Translations under genes and position numbers: made by a program
In this document: piece after piece, positions 48,244-57,212 of the stretch
How the letters are laid out: every line of letters starts with the position of its first letter
Numbering within the stretch: position 1 is the first letter of the stretch
Notes under the pieces: model-generated
Databases searched by the model: none
Told to the model about the DNA's origin: nothing
The model's input: only the letters and a program-made list of their open reading frames with translations
Assembly (NCBI RefSeq): GCF_010500965.1
Contig: NZ_QVMI01000025.1
Span: forward strand, 1 to 64,000
DNA from: Bacteroides sp. 51
Lineage (GTDB): Bacteria > Bacteroidota > Bacteroidia > Bacteroidales > Bacteroidaceae
Length of the DNA stretch: 64,000 bases
Reading direction: 5' to 3'

Positions 48244-48504
48244 ATGTCGAAAATTTGTCAAATTACCGGAAAAAAAGCCATGATTGGCAACAATGTTTCG
48301 CACTCAAAGAGAAGAACAAAAAGAACTTTTGATGTGAACTTGTTTAAGAAAAAATTCTACTATGTAGAACAAGATTGTTGGATTAGCCTAAGCATTTGCG
48401 CTTCAGGTTTACGTACCATCAATAAAAAAGGCCTGGACGCAGCTTTGAACGATGCAGTGAAAAAAGGCTTTTGTGATTGGAAAAGCATTAAAGTAATAGG
48501 CTAA
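48244..48504 (+). CDS. rpmB: Ribosomal protein bL28
   Basis: The 86-residue protein is the large-subunit protein bL28, with the N terminus [21 protein letters not shown] and an Arg/Lys-rich block (KRRTKRTF) typical of it. It is the first gene of a ribosomal trio with rpmG 22 bp downstream. Confidence 0.97.
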   Translation: MSKICQITGKKAMIGNNVSHSKRRTKRTFDVNLFKKKFYYVEQDCWISLSICASGLRTINKKGLDAALNDAVKKGFCDWKSIKVIG

Positions 48505-48526
48505 ACATTTAGAGAGGAATTGAATT

Positions 48527-48715
48527 ATGGCAAAGAAAGCAAAAGGTAATAGAGTTCAGGTAATCCTTGAATGTACAGAGCACAAAGAAAGTGGCATGCC
48601 GGGAACTTCTCGTTATATCACAACTAAAAACAGAAAAAACACTACTGAAAGACTTGAATTGAAAAAATACAATCCAATTCTGAAAAGAGTGACAGTACAT
48701 AAAGAAATTAAATAA
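48527..48715 (+). CDS. rpmG: Ribosomal protein bL33
   Basis: The 62-residue protein is bL33, with [13 protein letters not shown] and [10 protein letters not shown]. It lacks the CxxC zinc pairs of the other bL33 form: only one Cys (in LECTEH) is present, so this is the zinc-free type. It lies between rpmB and the bL38 gene. Confidence 0.96.
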   Translation: MAKKAKGNRVQVILECTEHKESGMPGTSRYITTKNRKNTTERLELKKYNPILKRVTVHKEIK

Positions 48716-48729
48716 GAAGAATATAACCC

Positions 48730-48888
48730 ATGGCAAAGAAAACCGTAGCAAGTTTACAAGACGGAACTAAAGAAGGCCGTTCTTATACCAAAGTTATCAA
48801 AATGGTAAAATCTCCAAAGACAGGAGCTTATATCTTTGATGAACAAATGGTTCCTAATGATAAAGTACAAGATTTCTTCAAGAAGTAA
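48730..48888 (+). CDS. Small ribosomal-associated protein DUF4295 (bL38)
   Basis: The 52-residue basic protein (MAKKTVASLQDGTKEGRSY at the start, ending VQDFFKK) is the DUF4295 family of Bacteroidota. I recall it being identified as a large-subunit protein, bL38, in a Flavobacterium ribosome structure. It is 14 bp after rpmG in the same operon and is followed by a terminator. It is too short for many gene finders. Confidence 0.9.
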   Translation: MAKKTVASLQDGTKEGRSYTKVIKMVKSPKTGAYIFDEQMVPNDKVQDFFKK

Positions 48889-48918
48889 TTCTTATAGAAA
48901 CCAACACATAATATAAAG

Positions 48919-48949
48919 CCTTTCATTGATCTCAATGAAAGGTTTTTTT
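48919..48949 (+). terminator. Terminator of the ribosomal operon
   Basis: A perfect 11-bp stem (CCTTTCATTGA with TCAATGAAAGG), a 2-nt loop and seven T follow the bL38 gene by 30 bp. Confidence 0.9.
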
Positions 48950-49053
48950 GTTTAAGACAAAGTTTATCATAACTTAATACATTATTTCTATAAAGCAATG
49001 CATTATTACTCATCAAACTTATCTACCCATTTTTTAGATTGATCTTAAATATT

Positions 49054-49061
49054 TATCTTTG
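49054..49061 (+). promoter_or_regulatory. -7 element of ftsY-rimO
   Basis: TATCTTTG is 36 bp before the ftsY ATG. A T5 run at 49031-49035 could be the -33 element. Confidence 0.55.
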
Positions 49062-49097
49062 TAGAATAATATAACATAGATAACATCAAATACCATT

Positions 49098-50057
49098 ATG
49101 GGATTTTTCAATTTCTTCTCCAAAGAAAAAAAAGAAACGCTTGACAAAGGGTTATCAAAAACCAAAGAAAGCGTATTTAGCAAAATAACCCGCGCTATTG
49201 CAGGGAAATCCAAAGTTGACGATGAAGTTTTGGATAACCTCGAGGAGGTACTTATAACTTCAGATGTAGGAGTTGAAACTACGTTAAATATTATCAAACG
49301 TATTGAGCAACGCGCTTCTTCCGATAAATACGTAAATACGGAAGAACTTAATACAATATTACGGGAAGAAATCGCCGCATTATTGACTGAAAATAACTCA
49401 GGAGACGAAGTCGATTTTGAAACCCCACTAGACAAAAAACCATATGTAATCATGGTGGTTGGAGTAAACGGAGTGGGCAAAACGACTACTATCGGAAAAT
49501 TAGCTTACCAATTCAAAAAAGCCGGTAAATCAGTTTATCTGGGAGCGGCCGATACTTTTCGTGCAGCAGCGGTAGAACAATTGGTGATTTGGGGAGAAAG
49601 AGTAGGAGTGCCTGTTATCAAACAAAAAATGGGGGCAGACCCTGCTTCTGTAGCATTCGATACATTAAATTCTGCTGTAGCAAACAACGCAGATGTAGTT
49701 ATCATTGACACAGCAGGTCGACTGCACAATAAGGTTGGCTTAATGAATGAGTTAACTAAAATAAAGAATGTAATGAAGAAGGTTGTTCCCGATGCTCCAA
49801 ATGAAGTTTTATTGGTTCTGGATGGTTCTACCGGACAAAATGCATTCGAACAAGCCAAACAATTTACCCTCGCCACCGAAGTTACTGCATTGGCAATCAC
49901 TAAGTTGGATGGAACAGCAAAGGGTGGGGTAGTCATTGGCATTTCCGATCAATTCAAGATACCTGTAAAATACATCGGCCTTGGAGAAGGAATAGAAGAT
50001 TTGCAGGTGTTCCGTAAAAAAGAATTCGTAGAATCCTTATTCGGAGATAGTGAATGA
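49098..50057 (+). CDS. ftsY: Signal recognition particle receptor FtsY
   Basis: FtsY docks ribosome-SRP complexes at the membrane. The 319-residue protein has the NG domain: P-loop GVNGVGKTTT near residue 121, ADTFRAAAVEQL, DTAGRLHNK and TKLDGTAKGG. The acidic A domain is almost absent, as usual in Bacteroidota. Its last codons overlap the start of rimO by 4 bp (ATGA), so the two are co-transcribed. Confidence 0.97.
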   Translation: MGFFNFFSKEKKETLDKGLSKTKESVFSKITRAIAGKSKVDDEVLDNLEEVLITSDVGVETTLNIIKRIEQRASSDKYVNTEELNTILREEIAALLTENNSGDEVDFETPLDKKPYVIMVVGVNGVGKTTTIGKLAYQFKKAGKSVYLGAADTFRAAAVEQLVIWGERVGVPVIKQKMGADPASVAFDTLNSAVANNADVVIIDTAGRLHNKVGLMNELTKIKNVMKKVVPDAPNEVLLVLDGSTGQNAFEQAKQFTLATEVTALAITKLDGTAKGGVVIGISDQFKIPVKYIGLGEGIEDLQVFRKKEFVESLFGDSE

Positions 50058-51355
50058 AGAAAACAATAGATATTATTACTTTAGGATGTTCCAAAAACCT
50101 TGTCGACTCTGAACAATTAATCAGACAACTAGAGGAAGTAGGCTATGACGTCACCCACGACTCAGAAAACCCTAAAGGAGATATAGCCGTTATAAACACC
50201 TGCGGTTTTATCGGAGATGCCAAAGAAGAATCCATCAATGTTATTCTGGAATTTGCGGAACAAAAAGAGATAGGAAACCTAGACAAACTCTACGTTATGG
50301 GCTGTCTATCAGAACGTTATCTGAAAGAATTGTCAATAGAAATACCTCAAGTAGATAAATACTACGGCAAATTCAACTGGAAAGAACTATTAGCCGATTT
50401 AGGCCAATCATATCATAATGAAATTGAGATAGAACGCACCTTAACTACCCCAAAACATTATGCATATTTAAAAATATCAGAAGGTTGCGATAGAAAATGT
50501 TCATACTGCGCAATTCCGATTATCACCGGTAAGCACGTTTCCCGTCCAATGGAGGAAATCATCGACGAGGTTAAATACTTAGTCTCGGAGGGAGTTAAGG
50601 AATTTCAGGTTATAGCTCAGGAATTAACTTATTACGGACTTGATCTATACAAAAAGCAAATGCTGCCCGAACTGATTGAACGTATATCAGAGATTCCAGG
50701 AGTAGAATGGATACGACTACATTATGCATATCCGGCACATTTCCCCAAAGACTTATTTCGTGTAATGAGGGAAAGAGATAACGTTTGCAAGTACATGGAT
50801 ATCGCCCTGCAACATATCAGCGACAATATGCTTTCCATGATGAAACGCCATGTTTCGAAAGCGGAAACATACGAGCTCATTAATCAATTCAGAAAAGAAG
50901 TTCCGGGAATACACCTCAGAACCACCCTTATGGTAGGACATCCAGGGGAAACCGAAGCCGATTTTGAAGAACTGAAAGCGTTTGTACGAGAAGTACAATT
51001 CGATAGAATGGGAGCTTTTGCTTACTCAGAAGAAGAAGGTACGTATGCCGCCAAACATTACGAAGACACGATTGATCAAGATACTAAAAACAATCGTCTT
51101 GACGAGATTATGCGTATTCAACAATCCATATCAGCAAAGTTAAGTGCTTCAAAGATTGGGCAACAACTCAGAATCATCATTGATAGAATAGAAGGAGAGT
51201 ACTACATCGGACGAACAGAATTTGATTCACCCGAAGTAGACCCCGAGGTTTTAATCAAACAAACAGATGCAGCATTGTCTATAGGAAACTTTTATTGGGT
51301 ACAAGTTGTAGACTCCGATGAATTTGATCTTTTTGGAGAGATTATTGAAAGGTAA
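50054..51355 (+). CDS. rimO: Ribosomal protein uS12 methylthiotransferase
   Basis: RimO is a radical-SAM enzyme that adds a methylthio group to Asp of ribosomal protein uS12. The 433 residues show the N-terminal UPF0004 domain with a cluster Cys in TLGCSKNLVDSE, NTCGFIGDAKEES and VMGCLSERY, the radical-SAM cluster CDRKCSYCAIP near residue 147, and a C-terminal TRAM domain. It overlaps ftsY by 4 bp. Confidence 0.97.
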   Translation: MKKTIDIITLGCSKNLVDSEQLIRQLEEVGYDVTHDSENPKGDIAVINTCGFIGDAKEESINVILEFAEQKEIGNLDKLYVMGCLSERYLKELSIEIPQVDKYYGKFNWKELLADLGQSYHNEIEIERTLTTPKHYAYLKISEGCDRKCSYCAIPIITGKHVSRPMEEIIDEVKYLVSEGVKEFQVIAQELTYYGLDLYKKQMLPELIERISEIPGVEWIRLHYAYPAHFPKDLFRVMRERDNVCKYMDIALQHISDNMLSMMKRHVSKAETYELINQFRKEVPGIHLRTTLMVGHPGETEADFEELKAFVREVQFDRMGAFAYSEEEGTYAAKHYEDTIDQDTKNNRLDEIMRIQQSISAKLSASKIGQQLRIIIDRIEGEYYIGRTEFDSPEVDPEVLIKQTDAALSIGNFYWVQVVDSDEFDLFGEIIER

Positions 51356-51424
51356 GTAAAGCTAAATTTGCAATTCCCACTAAATTTTACTAATATAGCA
51401 GCGCACTAATAAAACGAACAAATT

Positions 51425-51697
51425 TTGAATAATAAAGAGTTTACAACAGAACTTTCTCAGAGATTGGGCACTTCCTCAAAGGAAACCGCTCAAACAATTG
51501 AATCCTTATTGTCCGAACTGGTTGAAGAATTACAAAACGGCAAGTCAGTAACAATACAAGGATTTGGCTCTTTTGAGGTTAAAAAGAAAGCCGAACGCAT
51601 TTCCGTTAACCCCACTACTAAAGAACGAATGCTTGTACCTCCTAAACTTGTATTATCTTACAAACCAAGTAACATACTAAAAGAGAAGTTCAAATAA
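51425..51697 (+). CDS. HU-family DNA-binding protein (short)
   Basis: The 90-residue protein is a standard HU/IHF-type fold, with SKETAQTIESLLSELVEELQ for the dimerising helices, GKSVTIQGFGSFEVKKK and the flexible arms ending VPPKLVLSYKPSNILKEKFK. It starts with TTG at 51425; no nearer in-frame ATG would keep the domain whole. It lies 10 bp upstream of the HU-LysM fusion and is likely co-transcribed with it. Confidence 0.9.
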   Translation: MNNKEFTTELSQRLGTSSKETAQTIESLLSELVEELQNGKSVTIQGFGSFEVKKKAERISVNPTTKERMLVPPKLVLSYKPSNILKEKFK

Positions 51698-51707
51698 ACC
51701 GTAGGCT

Positions 51708-53000
51708 ATGAGTGACAGATTAAATACCCAAGACTTGATCGATCTATTAATAAACCATCGAGGAATCGAGAGGAAAGAAGCCGAAAACTTCGTCAAAGAA
51801 TTCTTTGCATTGATAGAAGAAGGGCTTGAAAAAGATAGATTCGTAAAAATTAAAGGGTTTGGTACATTTAAACTGGTTGATGTTGAAAGCCGGGAAAGTG
51901 TAAATGTAAACACAGGAGAAAGAATTGAGATACAAGGTCATACCAAGATTTCATTTACGCCGGATACTGCCTTACGTGATATTATTAATAAGCCATTTGC
52001 TCATTTTGAAACTGTTGTTCTTAATGAAGGCGTTGAATTCAACGATATAACGCCAGACAACACAGAGTCATTAGACTCTACAGAATCGAACCTTGTTGAA
52101 GAAAAAATAACTCTTGCCCCCGAAGAGGAATTGAAAGCAGAAGAGGTCGTATCCGAAGAAACTATTATTACTTATCAGGAAGAAGATACAGATAAACAAG
52201 AAACCGAGGAGGAAAAAGAAGAAGAGATTCAAACAACTTCTATTCCTGAAGAAGAAATAGAAGAAAATAAAGAAAATGAGGTTCCAGTAAAAAAAACCTT
52301 AACAATTGAAGAAATTATAGCAGCAGAGAGATTAGCTCCGCCGCCTGCCACACCAACCTCTGAAAAGGAAAACGATAATGAACTTTCTGCTCCTAATAAT
52401 AAGGTACTAACGATAGTTGTGATTTTAACCATCTTATTGTGCGGTATACTTCTGTTTTTTACATATTACGAAGATATTTTTCCCGAAGAAAAAAAGCAAC
52501 CTGTATTCGTGATACCTCCGGTTGTGGAAAATACAAATGCTACCACCACTGCCCCTATAGTTACGGATTCGATGGAAAAACCAGCAGCAATAGTTCCAGA
52601 TGTAGAAATACCAATAGCAGTACCCGAATCTAAAGAAGAAACTAAAGTGGAACCTCAAACAAAAGCCAAACCTGATGAAGTTAAGCCAGAAGCTCCAAAA
52701 GTAGAAAAGCCTGTAGTCACCGCCAAACCTGTGGCAAATAATGCTACTGAAACAGATAATAGCGCTATACCATTCGCTAAAATACCCGTAAAGCCAGACT
52801 CCACGAGTTATGAGATTATTGGTACTAAAACCACCCATACCATAAAAGAAGGAGAAACCTTAATCCGAATCTCCTATAATTATTATGGAACAAAAGATTT
52901 ATACCCATACCTGATAAAGCATAACCGTTCGGTTATCAAGAATCCTAATTCCGTTCCACTCGGTACAACAATAAACATACCGGAATTGAAGAAAAAGTAA
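51708..53000 (+). CDS. Membrane protein with N-terminal HU domain and C-terminal LysM
   Basis: Residues 1-95 of the 430-residue protein form an HU-type domain (ERKEAENFVKEFFALIEEGL; GFGTFKLVDVESRESVNVNTGE). A highly acidic linker (about 105-220, rich in Glu and Thr) leads to one membrane helix (about 227-247, VLTIVVILTILLCGILLFF), a Pro/Lys/Glu-rich stalk and a LysM module at the C terminus (HTIKEGETLIRISYNYYG). HU side in the cytoplasm and LysM in the wall is the expected topology. It may link chromosome to cell wall; that is inference. Confidence 0.85.
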   Translation: MSDRLNTQDLIDLLINHRGIERKEAENFVKEFFALIEEGLEKDRFVKIKGFGTFKLVDVESRESVNVNTGERIEIQGHTKISFTPDTALRDIINKPFAHFETVVLNEGVEFNDITPDNTESLDSTESNLVEEKITLAPEEELKAEEVVSEETIITYQEEDTDKQETEEEKEEEIQTTSIPEEEIEENKENEVPVKKTLTIEEIIAAERLAPPPATPTSEKENDNELSAPNNKVLTIVVILTILLCGILLFFTYYEDIFPEEKKQPVFVIPPVVENTNATTTAPIVTDSMEKPAAIVPDVEIPIAVPESKEETKVEPQTKAKPDEVKPEAPKVEKPVVTAKPVANNATETDNSAIPFAKIPVKPDSTSYEIIGTKTTHTIKEGETLIRISYNYYGTKDLYPYLIKHNRSVIKNPNSVPLGTTINIPELKKK

Positions 53001-53029
53001 TCCCATGAGCTAAAAACTCATCATTTGAT

Positions 53030-53074
53030 CCATTGCAAAAGTGCTAAAACCGGCCTATTGCAATGGTTTTTTTT
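53030..53074 (+). terminator. Terminator of the HU pair
   Basis: CCATTGCAA (53030-53038) pairs with TTGCAATGG (53058-53066), followed by eight T. Confidence 0.85.
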
Positions 53075-53113
53075 ATTATAAAACGTTTAGCATACTTTTT
53101 TAATAATTTTTAG

Positions 53114-53144
53114 TTGCTATGGTTAATTATAAAATGTAATTTTG
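53114..53144 (+). promoter_or_regulatory. Promoter of the bat operon
   Basis: TTG (53114-53116) is 20 bp before TAATTTTG (53137-53144), an exact consensus spacing, 52 bp before the first gene. No other promoter is obvious down to 61639. Confidence 0.7.
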
Positions 53145-53196
53145 GAATCATTTTTTATTTTAAGACATTATAGATTAAAAAATAGTATTTATAATT

Positions 53197-54192
53197 ATGG
53201 CTGAATCAATTGATATCCGCGAATTAAACGAGCGAATTGAAAGACAAAGTGCTTTCGTGACCAATCTTACAAAAGGTATGGACCAAATTATCGTTGGTCA
53301 GAAACACTTAGTTGAATCTTTGTTAATTGGATTATTATCCGATGGACACGTACTTCTTGAAGGGGTGCCGGGTTTGGCAAAGACCTTGGCTATCAAAACC
53401 TTGGCATCGTTGATTGATGCAAAATATAGTCGTGTTCAGTTTACGCCCGACTTACTTCCAGCCGACGTTATTGGTACAATGGTTTATAGTCAGAAAGATG
53501 AAACCTTCCAAGTTAAAAAAGGACCTATATTCGCTAGCTTTGTATTAGCCGATGAAATCAATCGTGCTCCGGCTAAAGTACAAAGTGCGCTACTGGAAGC
53601 TATGCAAGAGCGTCAAGTCACAATAGGTAAAGAAACATTCAAATTACCAGAACCATTCCTGGTTCTGGCTACCCAAAACCCCATCGAACAGGAAGGTACA
53701 TATCCTCTGCCAGAAGCACAAGTAGACCGTTTCATGCTTAAAGTCGTGATCGACTATCCAAAACATGAAGAAGAAAAATTAATCATACGCCAAAATATCA
53801 ATGGCGAGAAATTTGACGTAAAACCAATCTTGAAAGCAGAAGAAATCCTTGAAGCAAGAAAAGTCGTTCGTCAGGTATATTTAGATGAAAAGATAGAACG
53901 CTACATTGTAGATATTGTATTTGCTACACGATATCCGGAACAATACGGTTTAAAAGAACTGAAAGATATGATTGGATTCGGTGGTTCTCCACGTGCATCC
54001 ATAAACCTGGCACTTGCAGCCCGTACATACGCCTTTATCAAACGTCGTGGATATGTTATTCCGGAAGACGTCAGAGCAATAGCACATGATGTACTGCGTC
54101 ATCGTATCGGCTTAACATATGAAGCCGAAGCCAGCAACATGACCTCCGATGAAATTGTAAGTAAGATATTGAATAAAGTCGAAGTACCTTAA
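53197..54192 (+). CDS. MoxR-family AAA+ ATPase (BatR-like)
   Basis: The 331-residue ATPase has Walker A GVPGLAKT near residue 54, Walker B-like FVLADEINRAP, and arginine-finger-region QVDRFMLKV, with the C-terminal lid helices. MoxR proteins work with von Willebrand factor A proteins to assemble or activate complexes. It is the first gene of the aerotolerance (Bat) operon and is followed by the DUF58 gene 36 bp later. Confidence 0.94.
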   Translation: MAESIDIRELNERIERQSAFVTNLTKGMDQIIVGQKHLVESLLIGLLSDGHVLLEGVPGLAKTLAIKTLASLIDAKYSRVQFTPDLLPADVIGTMVYSQKDETFQVKKGPIFASFVLADEINRAPAKVQSALLEAMQERQVTIGKETFKLPEPFLVLATQNPIEQEGTYPLPEAQVDRFMLKVVIDYPKHEEEKLIIRQNINGEKFDVKPILKAEEILEARKVVRQVYLDEKIERYIVDIVFATRYPEQYGLKELKDMIGFGGSPRASINLALAARTYAFIKRRGYVIPEDVRAIAHDVLRHRIGLTYEAEASNMTSDEIVSKILNKVEVP

Positions 54193-54228
54193 TCATTTAT
54201 TTACGATCTATTCCTTAGTAGAAACTAT

Positions 54229-55098
54229 ATGGAAACAGCTGAAATACTAAAAAAGGTACGTCGTATCGAAATCAAAACCCGCGGATTATCCAATAATATA
54301 TTTGCAGGACAATACCATACCGCCTTCAAAGGAAGGGGTATGGCATTCTCTGAAGTACGCGAATATCAATTTGGAGACGATATCCGTGATATTGACTGGA
54401 ATGTTACAGCCCGCTTTAATAAACCCTACATCAAAGTGTTTGAGGAAGAACGGGAACTAACTGTAATGTTGATGGTAGACGTTTCCGGTAGTTTGGAATT
54501 TGGTACAGTCAAACAATTCAAAAAAGATATGGTTACAGAAATCGCAGCAACCATAGCCTTTTCTGCCATCCAAAATAACGATAAGATTGGAGTTATCTTT
54601 TTTTCAGACCGGATAGAGAAATTTATCCCTCCGAAAAAAGGTAGAAAACATATCTTATATATAATCCGCGAATTAATCGATTTCAATCCCGATAGCCGCT
54701 GGACAAATATTCAGGCAGCTCTTGAATATCTGACAAATGTGATGAAAAGGCGATGTACGGCATTCATCCTCTCAGACTTTATCGATCAAAACGGGTTTAA
54801 AAATGCATTGACTATTGCCAACAGGAAACACGACGTTGTAGCCGTCCAGGTATATGATAGACGAGTTGCCGAACTTCCATCCATCGGATTAATGAAGATC
54901 AAGGATGCTGAAACTGGTCATGAGCAATGGATAGATACATCTTCATCTGCCGTACGTAAAACACATCATAACTGGTGGGTAAATAAACAAACCGAATTAA
55001 ATGATGTGTTTGCCAAAAGTAATGTAGATGCAGTTTCTGTACGTACTGATCAGGATTACGTCAAAGCCCTACTGAATTTGTTTGCAAAACGAAATTAA
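54229..55098 (+). CDS. DUF58 von Willebrand-like protein
   Basis: The 289-residue cytoplasmic protein has the DUF58 landmarks YHTAFKGRGMAFSEVREYQFGDDIRDIDWN near the start (about residues 25-55) and a vWA-like fold with VDVSGSLEFG as MIDAS motif near residue 84. DUF58 proteins partner MoxR ATPases. It is second in the bat operon and ends 7 bp before the next chosen start. Confidence 0.93.
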   Translation: METAEILKKVRRIEIKTRGLSNNIFAGQYHTAFKGRGMAFSEVREYQFGDDIRDIDWNVTARFNKPYIKVFEEERELTVMLMVDVSGSLEFGTVKQFKKDMVTEIAATIAFSAIQNNDKIGVIFFSDRIEKFIPPKKGRKHILYIIRELIDFNPDSRWTNIQAALEYLTNVMKRRCTAFILSDFIDQNGFKNALTIANRKHDVVAVQVYDRRVAELPSIGLMKIKDAETGHEQWIDTSSSAVRKTHHNWWVNKQTELNDVFAKSNVDAVSVRTDQDYVKALLNLFAKRN

Positions 55099-55105
55099 CC
55101 GAAAA

Positions 55106-56179
55106 ATGAACAGGAATATATTTATAATATTACTGCTATTATTAAGTATCACAAACAAAGCTACCGCACAAGTTGTAACTGTGGAAGCCAAAATAGACTC
55201 TTTACAGATTCTGATTGGCGAACAAGCAAAAATTCAACTACAAGTAGCGATGGATAGCAAGCAAAAAGCTTCTTTCCCTCAATTGACCGATACACTGGTA
55301 AGAGGAGTGGAAATCGTTGAAACCTCTAAAATTGATACGCAATATCTGAACGACAAACAACGAATGCTCCTTACGCAGGAATATACAATTACATCATTTG
55401 ACTCTGCTTTATATTACCTGCCACCTTTATCGGTAATGGTAGACGATAAACAATACAAGTCCAGAGCATTGGCGTTAAAAGTATATTCTATTCCGGTCGA
55501 TACGCTGAATCCCGACCATTTCTTTGGGCAAAAAACAGTGATGAAAGCACCTTTTGCGTGGGAGGATTGGCGGGGAGTCATAGGATTATCTCTTTTAGGT
55601 ATTCCACTGTTGATTCTTTTAATTTATCTTGTAGTACGTATACGTGATAATAAACCGATCATTCGCAAAGTGAAAGTTGAGCCTAAACTTCCTCCTCATG
55701 TCCTGGCTATGAAACATATAGAAAAGGTGAAGGAAGAAAAGTCATGGCAGAAAGATCAGCCAAAAGAATACTATACCGAGCTGACCGATATTATCCGTAC
55801 ATATATTAAAGACCGGTTCGGATTTAACGCACTCGAAATGACCTCATCCGAGATCATTGATAAGTTATTGGAAATGAAAGAGAAAGAAGATCTCAGTGAA
55901 CTGAAATCTCTTTTCCAGACTGCCGACCTTGTGAAATTTGCAAAACACAACCCATTGATAAACGAAAATGATGCTAATCTTATTAATGCAATTGAATTTA
56001 TCAATGAAACAAAGTTGGTTGAAGAAGAAAATCAGAAACCACAGCCCACAGAAATTACAATTATCGAAAAGCGCTCATTGCGCACCAAGATTATTCTTGT
56101 ATGTGGTATTTTGTTTTTGTCACTATCCATTATTACGATTATCGTTTATGTCATAACACAGTTAATCAACCTGTTATAA
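55106..56179 (+). CDS. Bat operon membrane protein of unknown function
   Basis: ATG 55106 gives a signal peptide (MNRNIFIILLLLLSITNKA, cleavage after TAQ) and 357 residues. An extracytoplasmic domain (to about residue 150) precedes a membrane helix (about 162-182, GVIGLSLLGIPLLILLIYLV), a cytoplasmic domain with a helical EMTSSEIIDKLLEM segment and a C-terminal helix (about 335-355). It is the usual third gene of the Bacteroidota bat operon. I do not recognise a catalytic motif. Confidence 0.85.
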   Translation: MNRNIFIILLLLLSITNKATAQVVTVEAKIDSLQILIGEQAKIQLQVAMDSKQKASFPQLTDTLVRGVEIVETSKIDTQYLNDKQRMLLTQEYTITSFDSALYYLPPLSVMVDDKQYKSRALALKVYSIPVDTLNPDHFFGQKTVMKAPFAWEDWRGVIGLSLLGIPLLILLIYLVVRIRDNKPIIRKVKVEPKLPPHVLAMKHIEKVKEEKSWQKDQPKEYYTELTDIIRTYIKDRFGFNALEMTSSEIIDKLLEMKEKEDLSELKSLFQTADLVKFAKHNPLINENDANLINAIEFINETKLVEEENQKPQPTEITIIEKRSLRTKIILVCGILFLSLSIITIIVYVITQLINLL

Positions 56180-56216
56180 ACATAACGTTAGTATAAACGC
56201 TTAATTGAATTAAAGA

Positions 56217-57200
56217 ATGGTATTTGCCAATATTGAATATTTATTTTTACTCATACTACTTATACCTTATATCGTATGGTATATAATGAGGCGAAAAAGG
56301 AACGAAGCTACCCTGCAAGTTTCCGATGCCCGTGTATATGCCCATACGCCTAAAAGCTATAAGATATATTTATTACATGCGCCTTTTGTATTACGTATTA
56401 TTGCCCTGACAGCGATTGTTTTAGTGCTTGCCCGTCCGCAAACGACTAACAGTTGGCAGAATAGTGAAATAGAAGGGATAGATATTATGCTGGCAATTGA
56501 CGTATCGACAAGTATGCTTGCCGAAGATTTAAAACCAAATCGTCTGGAAGCAGCCAAAGATGTTGCAGCCGAGTTCATAAACGGAAGACCTAACGATAAC
56601 ATTGGTATTACGCTATTTGCTGGTGAAAGTTTCACTCAATGCCCACTAACAACAGACCATGCTGTATTGCTGAACCTATTTCAAGGTATTAAATGTGGGA
56701 TTATTGAAGATGGTACAGCTATAGGAATGGGAATTGCTAATGCTGTTACCCGATTAAAAGACAGCAATGCTAAGTCCAAAGTCATCATTTTGCTGACTGA
56801 CGGTACAAATAACAAAGGTGACATATCTCCATTAACAGCCGCAGAAATTGCTAAAAGCTTTGGAATCAGAGTATATACCGTTGGAGTAGGAACGAATGGA
56901 ACAGCTCCATACCCATACCCAACAGTAGCAGGAATCCAATACAGAAATGTACCTGTTGAAATTGATGAGAAAGTACTGACTCAAATTGCCGGAATTACAG
57001 ATGGCGCCTATTACCGCGCAACTAGCAATTCTAAACTAAAAGAAGTATACGAGCAAATTGATAAGTTGGAAAAAACTAAATTGAATGTAAAAGAGTATAG
57101 CAAACGTCAGGAAGAATACAGAATATTTGCATTAATTGCTTTCCTCTGTGTTTTACTTGAGATACTATTACGAAACTCTATTTTGAAGAAAATACCTTAA
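56217..57200 (+). CDS. batA: Aerotolerance protein BatA (vWA domain)
   Basis: The 327-residue protein has a membrane helix at each end and a vWA domain between, with a complete MIDAS: DVSTSM near residue 94, a Thr in PLTTDH and Asp in LLTDGTNN. It is partner of BatB (12 bp downstream), its closest relative. Bat proteins were defined as needed for aerotolerance in Bacteroides fragilis; the mechanism is not settled. Confidence 0.93.
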   Translation: MVFANIEYLFLLILLIPYIVWYIMRRKRNEATLQVSDARVYAHTPKSYKIYLLHAPFVLRIIALTAIVLVLARPQTTNSWQNSEIEGIDIMLAIDVSTSMLAEDLKPNRLEAAKDVAAEFINGRPNDNIGITLFAGESFTQCPLTTDHAVLLNLFQGIKCGIIEDGTAIGMGIANAVTRLKDSNAKSKVIILLTDGTNNKGDISPLTAAEIAKSFGIRVYTVGVGTNGTAPYPYPTVAGIQYRNVPVEIDEKVLTQIAGITDGAYYRATSNSKLKEVYEQIDKLEKTKLNVKEYSKRQEEYRIFALIAFLCVLLEILLRNSILKKIP

Positions 57201-57212
57201 TTTGATTTTGAG

